NCBI GenBank assembly: GCA_903881265.1 | Contig: CAIRSV010000154.1 | Span: 1 to 6,366 of the forward strand | Source of the DNA: an uncultured Bacteroidota bacterium | GTDB lineage: Bacteria > Bacteroidota > Bacteroidia > Chitinophagales > Chitinophagaceae | DNA length: 6,366 nucleotides | Reading direction: 5' to 3' | In this document: positions 1 to 6,203 of the stretch, one piece after another | Position numbering within the stretch: the stretch's first letter is position 1 | Layout: each line of letters begins with the position of its first letter | Position numbers and translations under genes: made by a program | The notes under the pieces: model-generated | Database searches by the model: none | Seen by the model: only the letters and a program-made list of their open reading frames with translations | What the model was told of the DNA's origin: nothing

Positions 1-230
1 GCGGTGGTGAATGTTTTTAGGATGGATGCCGATGCAAGCGCCCTATTTTTATTTTTATCAAAAAGAACCTTGCCTGTTTTAGTATCGATGAGGGTAAAAC
101 TGATAGCGGCTTGTTGGTATGATGTCTCTTTTTCGAGTGTTTCGAAAGCAGTATGAAGCTTGTCAATCGGGGTTTGCGCATTCGAAACGAAGGGCAACAA
201 AGAGAACAATGGATACAGGATTTTTTTCAT
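1..230 (-). CDS. dacB: D-alanyl-D-alanine carboxypeptidase / endopeptidase, peptidase S13 (PBP4 type), N-terminal part, cut by window edge
   Basis: This is the start of a penicillin-binding protein that trims or cleaves D-Ala-containing peptides of peptidoglycan in the periplasm. Translating the minus strand from the ATG at 230 gives 76 codons, open to the window edge. Residues 1-18 (MKKILYPLFSLLPFVSNA) are a typical signal peptide. After it comes the fold-start of the family, ISFTLIDTKTGKVLFDKNKN, and then the active-site tetrad SILK, with nucleophile Ser69 and Lys72, followed by TFTTA. The spacing from signal peptide to SxxK fits S13 enzymes, which usually run to about 450-500 aa, so most of the gene lies outside the window. 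The start is 61 bp after the mutS stop on the same strand, so read-through from mutS is possible. No clear promoter was found in the gap. Other SxxK enzymes are less likely because of the short distance to the active serine and the TGKVLFDKN context. Confidence 0.82.
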   Translation of the reverse strand, partial: MKKILYPLFSLLPFVSNAQTPIDKLHTAFETLEKETSYQQAAISFTLIDTKTGKVLFDKNKNRALASASILKTFTT

Positions 231-291
231 AGCATTCGTTTAAAACCAGTCTGTTTGAACAGCAAATAAAAAATGAATGTCGATAGAGAAA

Positions 292-2898
292 TTATCCATT
301 GGTTCGCACGATTCCTTTCAACTCATTTAATTTCATCAAGGCCTCCACAGGCGTTAGTGAATTTATATCAACGTGTTCTAAAATTTCTTTGATGCGTTTT
401 AGGTCTTCGGCCAGGCCGTCAAAAATATTAAGTTGGTAATTGGCCGTGGGTATTTTTTTTAAATGCGTGGTGAGTTTATCATTGAGATTTTTTTCTTCTA
501 ACATACCCAGAATTTCATTGGCGCGTTCCACTAACGAAGGCGGCATCCCTGCCATACGCGCTACGTGCACACCAAAGCTATGTGTACTTCCGCCTAAGGC
601 TAGTTTTCGTAAGAAGATAATTTTATTACCGACCTCTTTGTGTGTAACATGATAATTTTTGATGCGTCCCAATTTGTTTTCAAGCTCATTCAATTCGTGA
701 TAATGCGTTGCAAATAGCGTCAATGGTTTATGTATATGATCATGCAAAAACTCGGCAATGCTCCACGCGATGCTGATGCCGTCGAAGGTGCTTGTACCTC
801 GACCAATTTCATCGAGTACAATCAGACTTCGGTTACTGATATTATTGATAATGCTCGCTGTTTCATTCATCTCTACCATAAATGTACTTTCGCCGCCGCT
901 TAAATTATCGGAGGCTCCTACACGAGTGAATATTTTATCGGTTTGTGGTATGATGGCTTTTTGTGCAGGCACAAAACTGCCGGCGTGTGCCATTAATGTG
1001 ATTAGCACTGTTTGTCTGAGCAAGGCACTTTTACCGCTCATATTCGGACCTGTGATGATGATGATTTGTTGTTCATCTTTATCGAGCATTACGGAGTTGG
1101 CAACATATTCTTCGCCAACCGGCAAGTTGCGTTCAATGACAGGATGTCGGCCATTCTCGATATGCAGGGCGTATTCTTCGGTGACGACTGGTCGACGATA
1201 TTTATATTGCACGGCATTATTGGCAAAGCACGTAATACAATCAAGTTGCGCAATAAGGTTAGCATTTAATTGAATCGGCGTGATATACTCTTGCAACTCC
1301 AATAAGAGCGCATCATAGATTTTCATTTCCAGCACCAATATCTTTTCTTCGGCGCCTAGTATTTTTTGTTCGTACTCTTTAAGTTCAGGCGTGATATAAC
1401 GCTCTGCATTGGCAAGCGTTTGTTTACGAATCCAGGTTTCGGGTACTTTATGTTTGTGCGTATTCGTTACTTCGAGGTAATAACCGAATACATTATTGAA
1501 CGAAATTTTCAATGACGGAATACCGGTCACTTCACTTTCACGTTGTTGTATTTGTAAGAGAAATTCTTTACTATTGCTCGAAATTTTTCTGAGGTCATCG
1601 AGTTCTTCATCGATGCCATATGCTATCAGTCCGCCCTTATTGGCTAATGCCGGTGGGTTTTCTAACAAGGTCGTCATGATCTTTTCTTTGATCAATGAAC
1701 AAGGATTCAGTTGCTCTGAAAGCCTCAGTGTCCAAGTGTCGGATGTCTGTCTAGTTTTTTCTTTTACTTCGTCAATGCTTTGCAATCCTTTCGCGAGTTG
1801 TAACACTTCACGGGGTGCAATTTTTCGCAATGGAATTTTTGCGACGATGCGTTCGATGTCGCCGATCTGTTTGATTAAATGCGTTAAGGTATTTTTTAGA
1901 TCTTGTTCGAGAATAAAATATTCGGTTGTGTTGAAGCGTTCGTCGATTTTGCGAATATCCTGCAATGGAAACATCAGCCATCGTTTGATCATGCGAGAGC
2001 CCATTGGCGACACTGTATTATCGAGTACCTTCAGTAAGGTATTTCCATTCTCACGGTTGCTCTCAAGCAATTCAAGATTTTGTATAGTAAATCGATCCAT
2101 CCACAAAAAGTCGTTGCGGGTGATACGTTGTATCGAATTGATATGTCCGAGTTGCTGATGTTCAGTGTCTTTCAGGTAATGGAGGATAGCGCCCGCAGCC
2201 ACGATGGCATACGGCATATCGTCGATACCAAACCCTTTCAGTGAGATCGTTTGAAAATGTTGCAGTAGTGTATCGTTGGCATATTGATCACTGTAGATCC
2301 ATTCGTCAAGTTGATAGGTATAATATCGTGCTCCAAAATTTTCTTCGAAGAAACGTTTCTTCTGTTTTTGAAAAATGACTTCAGAAGGACGGAAGCTTTG
2401 CAATAGCTTATCGATGTATTCGGTATTGCCTTCGGTGCAAAAAAATTCGCCTGTTGAAATATCCACAAAGGCGATACCGTGTGTCACATCAGAGAAATAC
2501 ACCGACGCTAAAAAGTTATTGGTATTGATATCGAGCAGCTTGTCGTTCGTTGCCGTACCGGGCGTAATCAATTCTGTAACGCCACGCTTCACAATGCCTT
2601 TGGCTTGCTTAGGGTCTTCGAGCTGATCGCAAACCGCTACCCTATAGCCGGCTTTTACTAGCTTATGAAGATATGTTTCAAGGGAATGATGCGGAAAACC
2701 GGCTAGTTCGGATGCATCCGGATTACCATTATTACGCTTGGTGAGTGTAATGCCAAGAACCTTCGCTGTGATTACGGCATCTTGTCCAAAGGTTTCATAA
2801 AAATCACCGACTCTAAACAACAAGACGGCATCAGGATATTTACTCTTGATGGCATTGTGTTGCTGCATTAAGGGCGTTTCGGACGTGGATTTTGACAT
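292..2898 (-). CDS. mutS: DNA mismatch repair protein MutS
   Basis: MutS binds mispaired or looped DNA as a dimer and, with MutL, starts mismatch repair in the cytoplasm. The 868-aa product is complete and of usual length. Domain I carries the mismatch-reading GDFYE motif at residues 31-35 (Phe33, Glu35). Connector and lever/core regions follow (about 130-430), with the clamp at about 430-550. The C-terminal ATPase has a Walker A GPNMSGKS at 617-624, a signature segment DNLSGGESTFMVEMNET near 664-680, a Walker B ending in DE at 696-697 with GRGTST after it, and a switch histidine in FATHYHEL (729-736). A helical tail with SLTPVEALMKLNELK (847-861) closes the protein, as in other MutS1 proteins. 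The first ATG is accepted because the leader before MQQHNAIK is normal for the family. It is divergent from hutH. No frameshifts are seen. Confidence 0.98.
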   Translation of the reverse strand: MSKSTSETPLMQQHNAIKSKYPDAVLLFRVGDFYETFGQDAVITAKVLGITLTKRNNGNPDASELAGFPHHSLETYLHKLVKAGYRVAVCDQLEDPKQAKGIVKRGVTELITPGTATNDKLLDINTNNFLASVYFSDVTHGIAFVDISTGEFFCTEGNTEYIDKLLQSFRPSEVIFQKQKKRFFEENFGARYYTYQLDEWIYSDQYANDTLLQHFQTISLKGFGIDDMPYAIVAAGAILHYLKDTEHQQLGHINSIQRITRNDFLWMDRFTIQNLELLESNRENGNTLLKVLDNTVSPMGSRMIKRWLMFPLQDIRKIDERFNTTEYFILEQDLKNTLTHLIKQIGDIERIVAKIPLRKIAPREVLQLAKGLQSIDEVKEKTRQTSDTWTLRLSEQLNPCSLIKEKIMTTLLENPPALANKGGLIAYGIDEELDDLRKISSNSKEFLLQIQQRESEVTGIPSLKISFNNVFGYYLEVTNTHKHKVPETWIRKQTLANAERYITPELKEYEQKILGAEEKILVLEMKIYDALLLELQEYITPIQLNANLIAQLDCITCFANNAVQYKYRRPVVTEEYALHIENGRHPVIERNLPVGEEYVANSVMLDKDEQQIIIITGPNMSGKSALLRQTVLITLMAHAGSFVPAQKAIIPQTDKIFTRVGASDNLSGGESTFMVEMNETASIINNISNRSLIVLDEIGRGTSTFDGISIAWSIAEFLHDHIHKPLTLFATHYHELNELENKLGRIKNYHVTHKEVGNKIIFLRKLALGGSTHSFGVHVARMAGMPPSLVERANEILGMLEEKNLNDKLTTHLKKIPTANYQLNIFDGLAEDLKRIKEILEHVDINSLTPVEALMKLNELKGIVRTNG

Positions 2899-3124
2899 GG
2901 GTTGCTAAGGTAAATCGACAATTTGTAAATTCTCCCATTTGCTTACGAAAAAAGAAACAGGCGAATTGTTTTTACCTGTATCAAGGAGAGTGAATAGTTG
3001 TCAGCGCATTTTTTTTCTTTAAAATTATGCTGACTACCAATGAAAGGGTACTTTCGGTCTCAGAAAAATAAGTCATTAGCAGGGAGCGTATTTCCTGTTT
3101 GATAGCACAACACAAAATTATTGT
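2899..3124. other. Divergent intergenic region between mutS and hutH
   Basis: These 226 bp should hold the promoters of both flanking genes. I see no coding sequence or RNA gene. A short hairpin, GAAAG-GGTA-CTTTC (3042-3055), lies about 70 bp before hutH. No TAnnTTTG element in the right place was found for hutH; the best guess is TTG at 2998-3000 followed about 19 bp later by an imperfect TAAAATTA, which is weak. The only exact -7 type match points toward mutS and is listed separately. Confidence 0.5.
3113..3120 (-). promoter_or_regulatory. Candidate -7 promoter element for mutS (TAATTTTG)
   Basis: Read on the minus strand, TAATTTTG matches the Bacteroidota -7 consensus TAnnTTTG exactly. 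A TTG that could act as the -33 element lies at 3137-3139, inside the first codons of hutH, with a 16-bp spacer that is a little short. If used, the mutS transcript would have a leader of roughly 200 nt. One short motif in AT-rich DNA can arise by chance, so this is weak. Confidence 0.25.
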
Positions 3125-4606
3125 ATGGCAACTCATCAATTAGGTACACAACCACTCAGTTTACACGAAGTAGAACGCATTCTAACCGAAACGCTAACCC
3201 TGGAGGATCAAGCCTTGGCTAATATTCAAAAGTGTCGTGATTATCTAGATGAGAAAATGAAAGACGATACTAAAATCTATTATGGGATAAATACTGGTTT
3301 CGGTTCGTTGTGCGATGTCAAAATATCAAAAGACGATATTGAGCAGCTGCAAAAAAATCTGGTCTTGAGTCATGCTTGTGGCGCAGGAAATGAAGTGCCA
3401 TCTGAGATCGTGAAGATTATGTTGTTGTTGAAAATAAAAAATTTCACTTATGGCCATAGTGGTGTTAGTGCTGGCGTAACCAATCGATTGATAGACTTTT
3501 ACAACCACGATATTTTGCCTGTTATCTATCAGTTAGGTTCTTTAGGAGCGAGTGGTGATTTGGCGCCGTTGGCACACTTGAGTTTGCCTTTATTGGGCGA
3601 AGGCGATGTGTATTATAAGCAGCAGAAGCAGGCATCTAGCGAAGTCAATTCGTTATTTGCTTGGCACTCTATTTCATTGCAAAGCAAAGAAGGATTGGCG
3701 TTGTTGAATGGTACTCAATTTATGAGCAGTTATGCCGTGTGGAGTTTATTGAAAATAAAAAAACTGCTTCGTTGGGCCGATGCGATTGCTGCCATGTCGT
3801 TTGATGGATTTAATTGTACGTTGGAGCCTTTCACCGCGCAAATACATGCTGTGCGTGCGCATCAAGGTCAGGTGGCGGTAGCCAAAAATATGTTGCAATG
3901 GCTTGACAAAAGTGATATTGCGCACTCGCCTAAGTCGCAGGTGCAAGATCCATACAGTTTCCGTTGTATTCCTCAGGTGCACGGTGCCACTGTTGATGCG
4001 GTGGCTCATGTCGAAAAAATTGTGACACAGGAAATTAATTCAGTGACCGATAATCCATTAGTATTTCCGGATGATGACTTGATTTTGAGTGGCGGTAATT
4101 TTCATGGTCAGCCGTTGGCTATTAATCTTGATTACTTGGCGATTGCGGTGGCCGAAATAGCGAATATTTCTGAACGACGAACGTATCTTCTCATCAGTGG
4201 TCAACGCGGTCTTCCACCTTTCTTGATTCGCAAAGCGGGTCTTGATAGTGGTTTAATGATAGCGCAATACACGGCGGCTTCGATTGTCAGTAAGAACAAG
4301 CAACTTTGCGCGCCGGCTAGTGTTGATAGTATTGTCAGCAGCAATGGACAAGAAGATCATGTCAGTATGGGTGCTAATGCGGCTACCAAATTGTATGAGG
4401 TTGTCAAAAATACAGAAATGGTATTGGCGATTGAATTGATCAATGCCTGTCAGGCGCTTGAGTTGCGCAGACCTTCACAAAGTTCACCTGCACTTGAAAA
4501 AATGTTGGCAGCGTATAGAGCCTATGTGCCTTTTTTAGAGCAAGATCGAATTATCCATCATGATATGAATGCCTCTGTTCGATTTATGAATGAATATGCT
4601 ATTTAA
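3125..4606 (+). CDS. hutH: Histidine ammonia-lyase
   Basis: HutH removes ammonia from L-histidine to give urocanate, the first step of histidine use, in the cytoplasm. The 493-aa product is complete. The Ala142-Ser143-Gly144 triad in GSLGASGDLAPLAH would cyclise into the MIO electrophilic cofactor. Other active-site residues are where the family needs them: Tyr53 in YGINTGFG, His83 in LSHACG, Asn195 in NGTQ, Gln274, Tyr277 and Arg280 in QDPYSFR, Phe326 in GGNFHG and Glu410 in NGQED. His83 together with this full set favours histidine over tyrosine or phenylalanine as substrate, although tyrosine lyases and aminomutases are close relatives. No hutU, hutI or hutG lies next to it in the window. 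The gene is divergent from mutS, and feoA follows 96 bp downstream. No strong ribosome-binding site precedes the ATG, which is normal for this phylum. Confidence 0.95.
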   Translation: MATHQLGTQPLSLHEVERILTETLTLEDQALANIQKCRDYLDEKMKDDTKIYYGINTGFGSLCDVKISKDDIEQLQKNLVLSHACGAGNEVPSEIVKIMLLLKIKNFTYGHSGVSAGVTNRLIDFYNHDILPVIYQLGSLGASGDLAPLAHLSLPLLGEGDVYYKQQKQASSEVNSLFAWHSISLQSKEGLALLNGTQFMSSYAVWSLLKIKKLLRWADAIAAMSFDGFNCTLEPFTAQIHAVRAHQGQVAVAKNMLQWLDKSDIAHSPKSQVQDPYSFRCIPQVHGATVDAVAHVEKIVTQEINSVTDNPLVFPDDDLILSGGNFHGQPLAINLDYLAIAVAEIANISERRTYLLISGQRGLPPFLIRKAGLDSGLMIAQYTAASIVSKNKQLCAPASVDSIVSSNGQEDHVSMGANAATKLYEVVKNTEMVLAIELINACQALELRRPSQSSPALEKMLAAYRAYVPFLEQDRIIHHDMNASVRFMNEYAI

Positions 4607-4638
4607 ATAAATACGGGAATGGGTTGTGTGAAATAGAA

Positions 4639-4646
4639 TAACTTTG
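4639..4646 (+). promoter_or_regulatory. Probable promoter -7 element for feoA (TAACTTTG)
   Basis: TAACTTTG is an exact match to the Bacteroidota TAnnTTTG -7 element. It sits 56 bp before the feoA ATG and about 30 bp after the hutH stop. A TTG at 4624-4626 is the nearest -33 candidate, but its 12-bp spacer is short. The element suggests that feoA has its own transcript rather than depending on read-through from hutH. Confidence 0.5.
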
Positions 4647-4702
4647 CCCAATTGGTATCAGTGATTGATTCCAAAAAGTAGACATACCTTGATCATTATT
4701 TC

Positions 4703-4960
4703 ATGCAAGAAAAAAAAGGGACTATCATAAAGTTAACGGAGCTGCCTTATAAGCAAAAAGCTATCATCAAAAGCTTTGGTCACACAGAGTTGTATGTCAA
4801 GCTATTGGAAATGGGATGCATTCCTGAAGAGGAAATTTCGGTGGAATTGACAGCGCCTCTTGGCGATCCGATTGCGATTAACGTCGCTGGTTATCATCTT
4901 AGTTTGCGCAATGATGAAGCCGAGAATATCATGGTAGAAATCATGGATACGCAACCCTGA
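4703..4960 (+). CDS. feoA: FeoA family protein (ferrous iron transport accessory, SH3-like domain)
   Basis: FeoA is a small cytosolic SH3-like protein that works with the FeoB membrane permease in ferrous iron uptake. The 85-aa product is one complete FeoA domain. It opens with LTELPYKQKAIIKSF (11-25), has the turn motif LLEMGCIP (34-41), the conserved APLGDPIAI (51-59), and ends with GYHLSLRNDEAENIMVE (63-79). These motifs and the length match stand-alone FeoA proteins. The usual partner feoB is absent: the DNA downstream holds only a short gap and then a minus-strand decayed toxin-antitoxin pair. FeoB may be encoded elsewhere, or the pair may have been split by insertion of accessory DNA. 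The start ATG is the first in frame and fits the family. Confidence 0.9.
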   Translation: MQEKKGTIIKLTELPYKQKAIIKSFGHTELYVKLLEMGCIPEEEISVELTAPLGDPIAINVAGYHLSLRNDEAENIMVEIMDTQP

Positions 4961-5045
4961 GTTATACGAAGTCAGTGTGTCTTCTAACAGTTGGTTGCCG
5001 GGCTTTTTGCTTTTAATACGATGAATGTACTATCAGGAGAAACGC

Positions 5046-5424
5046 TTACAATAAAAATTGAATAGAGGCAAGTTCATTTCCTATTTGTTGAACGCCACGA
5101 AGAATTTTTAATGTTTGATTAGCTGAAGGTTTTTTAATTCCTTTAATATACTGTGCCAATAAGCTTTGGTTCATTCCAATTCTTTCAGAGAGTGCTTTTG
5201 CATTAATGACTTTATAGAATTCAAAAAATTGGGGCAAATCCGATGTAATTTTCAAATCAGCTTCATTGAAAACTTTTCCTTCTGCTTCAAAATGAAGATT
5301 CAATGCCTCTAGCATATTTTCTTTCAGTTCTATCAGGGAGTTACCCTACAGTAGATAAAGGATACTTTTCTGCATAGGTAGAATATCCGGTTTTTGTTCG
5401 TTCTACAATCATTCCAATTTTCAT
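5046..5424 (-). pseudogene. hicB: HicB-like antitoxin with C-terminal helix-turn-helix, frameshifted
   Basis: HicB proteins neutralise the HicA RNase and repress the operon. Reading from the ATG at 5424 gives MKIGMIVERTKTGYSTYAEK and on to YPLSTVG, then a TAA at 5341-5343. Dropping one G from the run at 5344-5346 restores VGNSLIELKENMLEALNLHF and joins the rest, for a 125-aa protein. The first part is the HicB partial RNase-H-like fold. The last part (about residues 70-125) has a Cro/C1-type helix-turn-helix, ALSERIGMNQSLLAQYIKGIKKPS. The open part that remains, ATG at 5315 to TAA at 5046 (89 codons), keeps the DNA-binding domain and could still be translated from an internal start. It begins 10 bp after hicA, as in intact hicAB operons. 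The length (3n+1) supports a single inserted base. Confidence 0.82.
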
Positions 5425-5434
5425 GTCTATCGTT

Positions 5435-5619
5435 TTATTTTATGCCAGCGCCTTTTTTTATTTTTTTCTCCAACCCTTTACCTACCTCATGACTGCCGTG
5501 ATTAGGACAAACGATTTGTCCTTTTTTTTAGGGTGATTCATACTCATATGACTTCCGCTTTGTCTGATTACAAAGCGACCATCTTTTTATAGCAGCCTGA
5601 TTAATTCATTTGATTTCAC
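5435..5619 (-). pseudogene. hicA: HicA-like mRNA interferase toxin, inactivated by stop codon and frameshift
   Basis: HicA toxins are small double-stranded-RNA-binding-fold RNases that cut mRNA. Reading from a GTG at 5619 gives VKSNELIRLL, a TAA at 5587-5589 where a Lys or Glu codon is expected, then KDGRFVIRQSGSHMSMNHPKKK. The frame then breaks in a run of eight A (5522-5529 on the plus strand). One extra A restores GQIVCPNHGSHEVGKGLEKK and on to IKKGAGIK and a TAA at 5435. The repaired product would be 61 aa, the usual HicA size, with the likely catalytic histidine in GSH (residue 24). The length of 185 bp is one base short of 62 codons, as expected. The GTG may itself be a mutated ATG. Large intact genes nearby argue against general sequencing error. 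The toxin is most likely dead. Confidence 0.85.
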
Positions 5620-5624
5620 TTCCG

Positions 5625-5651
5625 AAAAGGTACTAATTTTATTACCTGCAA
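5625..5651 (-). promoter_or_regulatory. Possible hicAB promoter
   Basis: On the minus strand, TACCTTTT (5632 down to 5625) matches TAnnTTTG at all but the last base. A TTG at 5651-5649 lies 16 bp upstream as a possible -33 element. The -7 box ends 5 bp before the hicA GTG, so the leader would be very short or absent. This is an inference from position and a near-consensus motif. Confidence 0.3.
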
Positions 5652-5657
5652 GTAATA
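5640..5657. promoter_or_regulatory. Inverted repeat, possible HicB operator
   Basis: TATTAC and GTAATA form perfect 6-bp arms around a 6-bp centre. The repeat overlaps the putative -33 element upstream of hicA. This is where an autorepressor with a Cro-type helix-turn-helix, like the one in hicB, would be expected to bind. The size suits a dimeric repressor. No second copy was noticed. Confidence 0.4.
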
Positions 5658-5764
5658 TTAAAAAAGAAGGAGTTTATATTTTAAAAAAAAATCCTGATTT
5701 ATTTAGAGAGCATGCATAGTAGGGATTGTTTTTTAAAACCAATTTTATTTTAGCAGCAACATTG

Positions 5765-5837
5765 TTGGGAGGAAAGGCTTTAACCCCTTGACTACGGCAC
5801 TCAGGCGTGATATTCAACTGAGCTGAGCTACCTCTTA
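5765..5837 (-). pseudogene. Degenerate tRNA-like tail of GIY-YIG copy 1
   Basis: Read on the minus strand, the end of the GIY-YIG gene continues as TAAGAGG-TA-GCTC-AGCTCAGTT-GAAT, which looks like a tRNA 5' end: acceptor strand, T8-A9, D-arm. ATCACG follows, with a loop CCTGAGT. After that the fold is lost: the anticodon stem does not close, and the T-arm is only AAGG/CCTT around an odd loop. CCTCCCAAC at 5772-5764 matches the 3' acceptor part of the better-preserved tail near 6128. GAGG/CCTC is the only acceptor pairing. It is unlikely to work as a tRNA and is best seen as a decayed sister of the right-hand tail. Confidence 0.45.
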
Positions 5838-6067
5838 AGGTCTTGTATGAATCTCTGAGCACCTCTTGCCTTAATTTTCTTTTCAAGTTTTACGGCTTCT
5901 TGTCTTGTTTCAGATAGATGACTCCATATGATAATCCATGGAATACCAATTTTAATAGAAGGTGTTTCGCCTTGATTATGCTCTTGCAACCTGTTGGCAA
6001 GATTAGCTGTTTGGCCTGTATAATATTTCTGTATTTTTTCCGAGTAGAGAATATAGGTATGATACAT
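5828..6067 (-). CDS. Small stand-alone GIY-YIG nuclease domain protein (complete copy 1)
   Basis: GIY-YIG domains cut DNA in homing endonucleases, UvrC and related proteins; the role of small stand-alone versions is mostly unknown. The 79-aa product is nearly all domain. TYILYS (4-9) stands for the GIY motif and KYYTGQT (14-20) for YIG. The expected catalytic residues are present: Tyr5, Tyr16, Arg26 in ANRLQEHN, and Glu62 in RQEAVKLEKKIK. The basic end KIKARGAQRF is typical of the small family. There is no extra DNA-binding domain. The TAG stop lies at the T8-A9-G10 position of a tRNA-like tail. The gene starts 24 bp after a strong terminator hairpin, so it probably has its own promoter, though none is clear. 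A second copy lies 366 bp to the right. The usual UvrC/Slx1 labels would be misleading. Confidence 0.88.
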   Translation of the reverse strand: MYHTYILYSEKIQKYYTGQTANLANRLQEHNQGETPSIKIGIPWIIIWSHLSETRQEAVKLEKKIKARGAQRFIQDLKR

Positions 6068-6091
6068 TTGAAGACATGGTTATACTAAATA

Positions 6092-6123
6092 AAAAAACCA
6101 CATTATTTCTAATGTGGTTTTTT
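6092..6123. terminator. Strong bidirectional hairpin terminator
   Basis: Perfect 14-bp arms (6092-6105 and 6110-6123) enclose a 4-base loop. A CCACATTA core is flanked by A-runs on one side and T-runs on the other, so either strand gives a stem followed by U residues. On the minus strand it starts right after the 3' end of the right-hand tRNA-like tail and should end transcription of GIY-YIG copy 2 and its tail. It lies 24 bp before the start of copy 1. Confidence 0.85.
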
Positions 6124-6124
6124 G

Positions 6125-6203
6125 TAGTCGGGAGGATGGCGCTCGAATCGCCACGACCCTCACGCCTCAAGCGTGATATTCTACCGAGCTGAACTACCTC
6201 TTA
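6125..6203 (-). tRNA. tRNA-like sequence at the 3' end of GIY-YIG copy 2 (non-canonical, possibly pseudo-tRNA)
   Basis: Minus-strand parts, 5' to 3': acceptor TAAGAGG (6203-6197), T8-A9, D-arm GTTC-AGCTCGGTA-GAAT with the usual G-G in the loop, A26, anticodon arm TCACG-CTTGAGG-CGTGA (perfect), GGGTCG variable loop, T-arm TGGCG-ATTCGAG-CGCCA (perfect), then CCTCCCG-A-CTA. By position the anticodon would be UGA, but the long variable arm of a serine tRNA is missing. The D-arm and variable loop resemble tRNA-Asp. Two things are wrong for a working tRNA: the acceptor pairs only GAGG/CCTC, and TTCGA is shifted by one in the T-loop. CGGGAGG, not TAAGAGG, would pair with the 3' end. The gene's stop codon lies inside it. 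The fold is plausible, but aminoacylation is doubtful. Confidence 0.5.

Noticed and set aside
251..262. Near-palindrome CTGTT-TG-AACAG between mutS and dacB
   Set aside because: Five-base arms with a two-base loop are too short to call an operator or a terminator; chance is likely.
758..1273. Plus-strand open frames opposite mutS (also 440-652, 1012-1269, 1496-2158, 2375-2626)
   Set aside because: All lie antisense to the well-supported mutS gene, have no family features and no promoter evidence.
3746..4009. Minus-strand open frames opposite hutH (also 3326-3508)
   Set aside because: They are antisense to a gene with a complete active site and show no protein features.
4961..5045. feoB start or a terminator after feoA
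   Set aside because: No G1 GTPase motif or long frame is present on the plus strand; GCCGGGC before a T-run is too small a hairpin to support a terminator call.
5725..5743. AT-rich hairpin ATTG-TTTT/AAAA-CAAT as a terminator for copy 1
   Set aside because: The stem is almost all A-T, has a bulge and a two-base loop, and no U-run follows on the minus strand.
5674..5886. 70-codon minus-strand open frame overlapping the GIY-YIG copy 1 end
   Set aside because: It runs out of frame through the nuclease gene, the tRNA-like tail and AT-rich DNA, has no recognisable domain, and is better explained as a shadow.
6125..6203. Normal tRNA-Ser(UGA) or tRNA-Leu(GAG)
   Set aside because: TTGAGG suggests Leu(GAG) only if the anticodon stem is shifted and mismatched. 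The position-correct UGA would be serine, but neither version has the long variable arm, and the acceptor stem pairs at only four positions.
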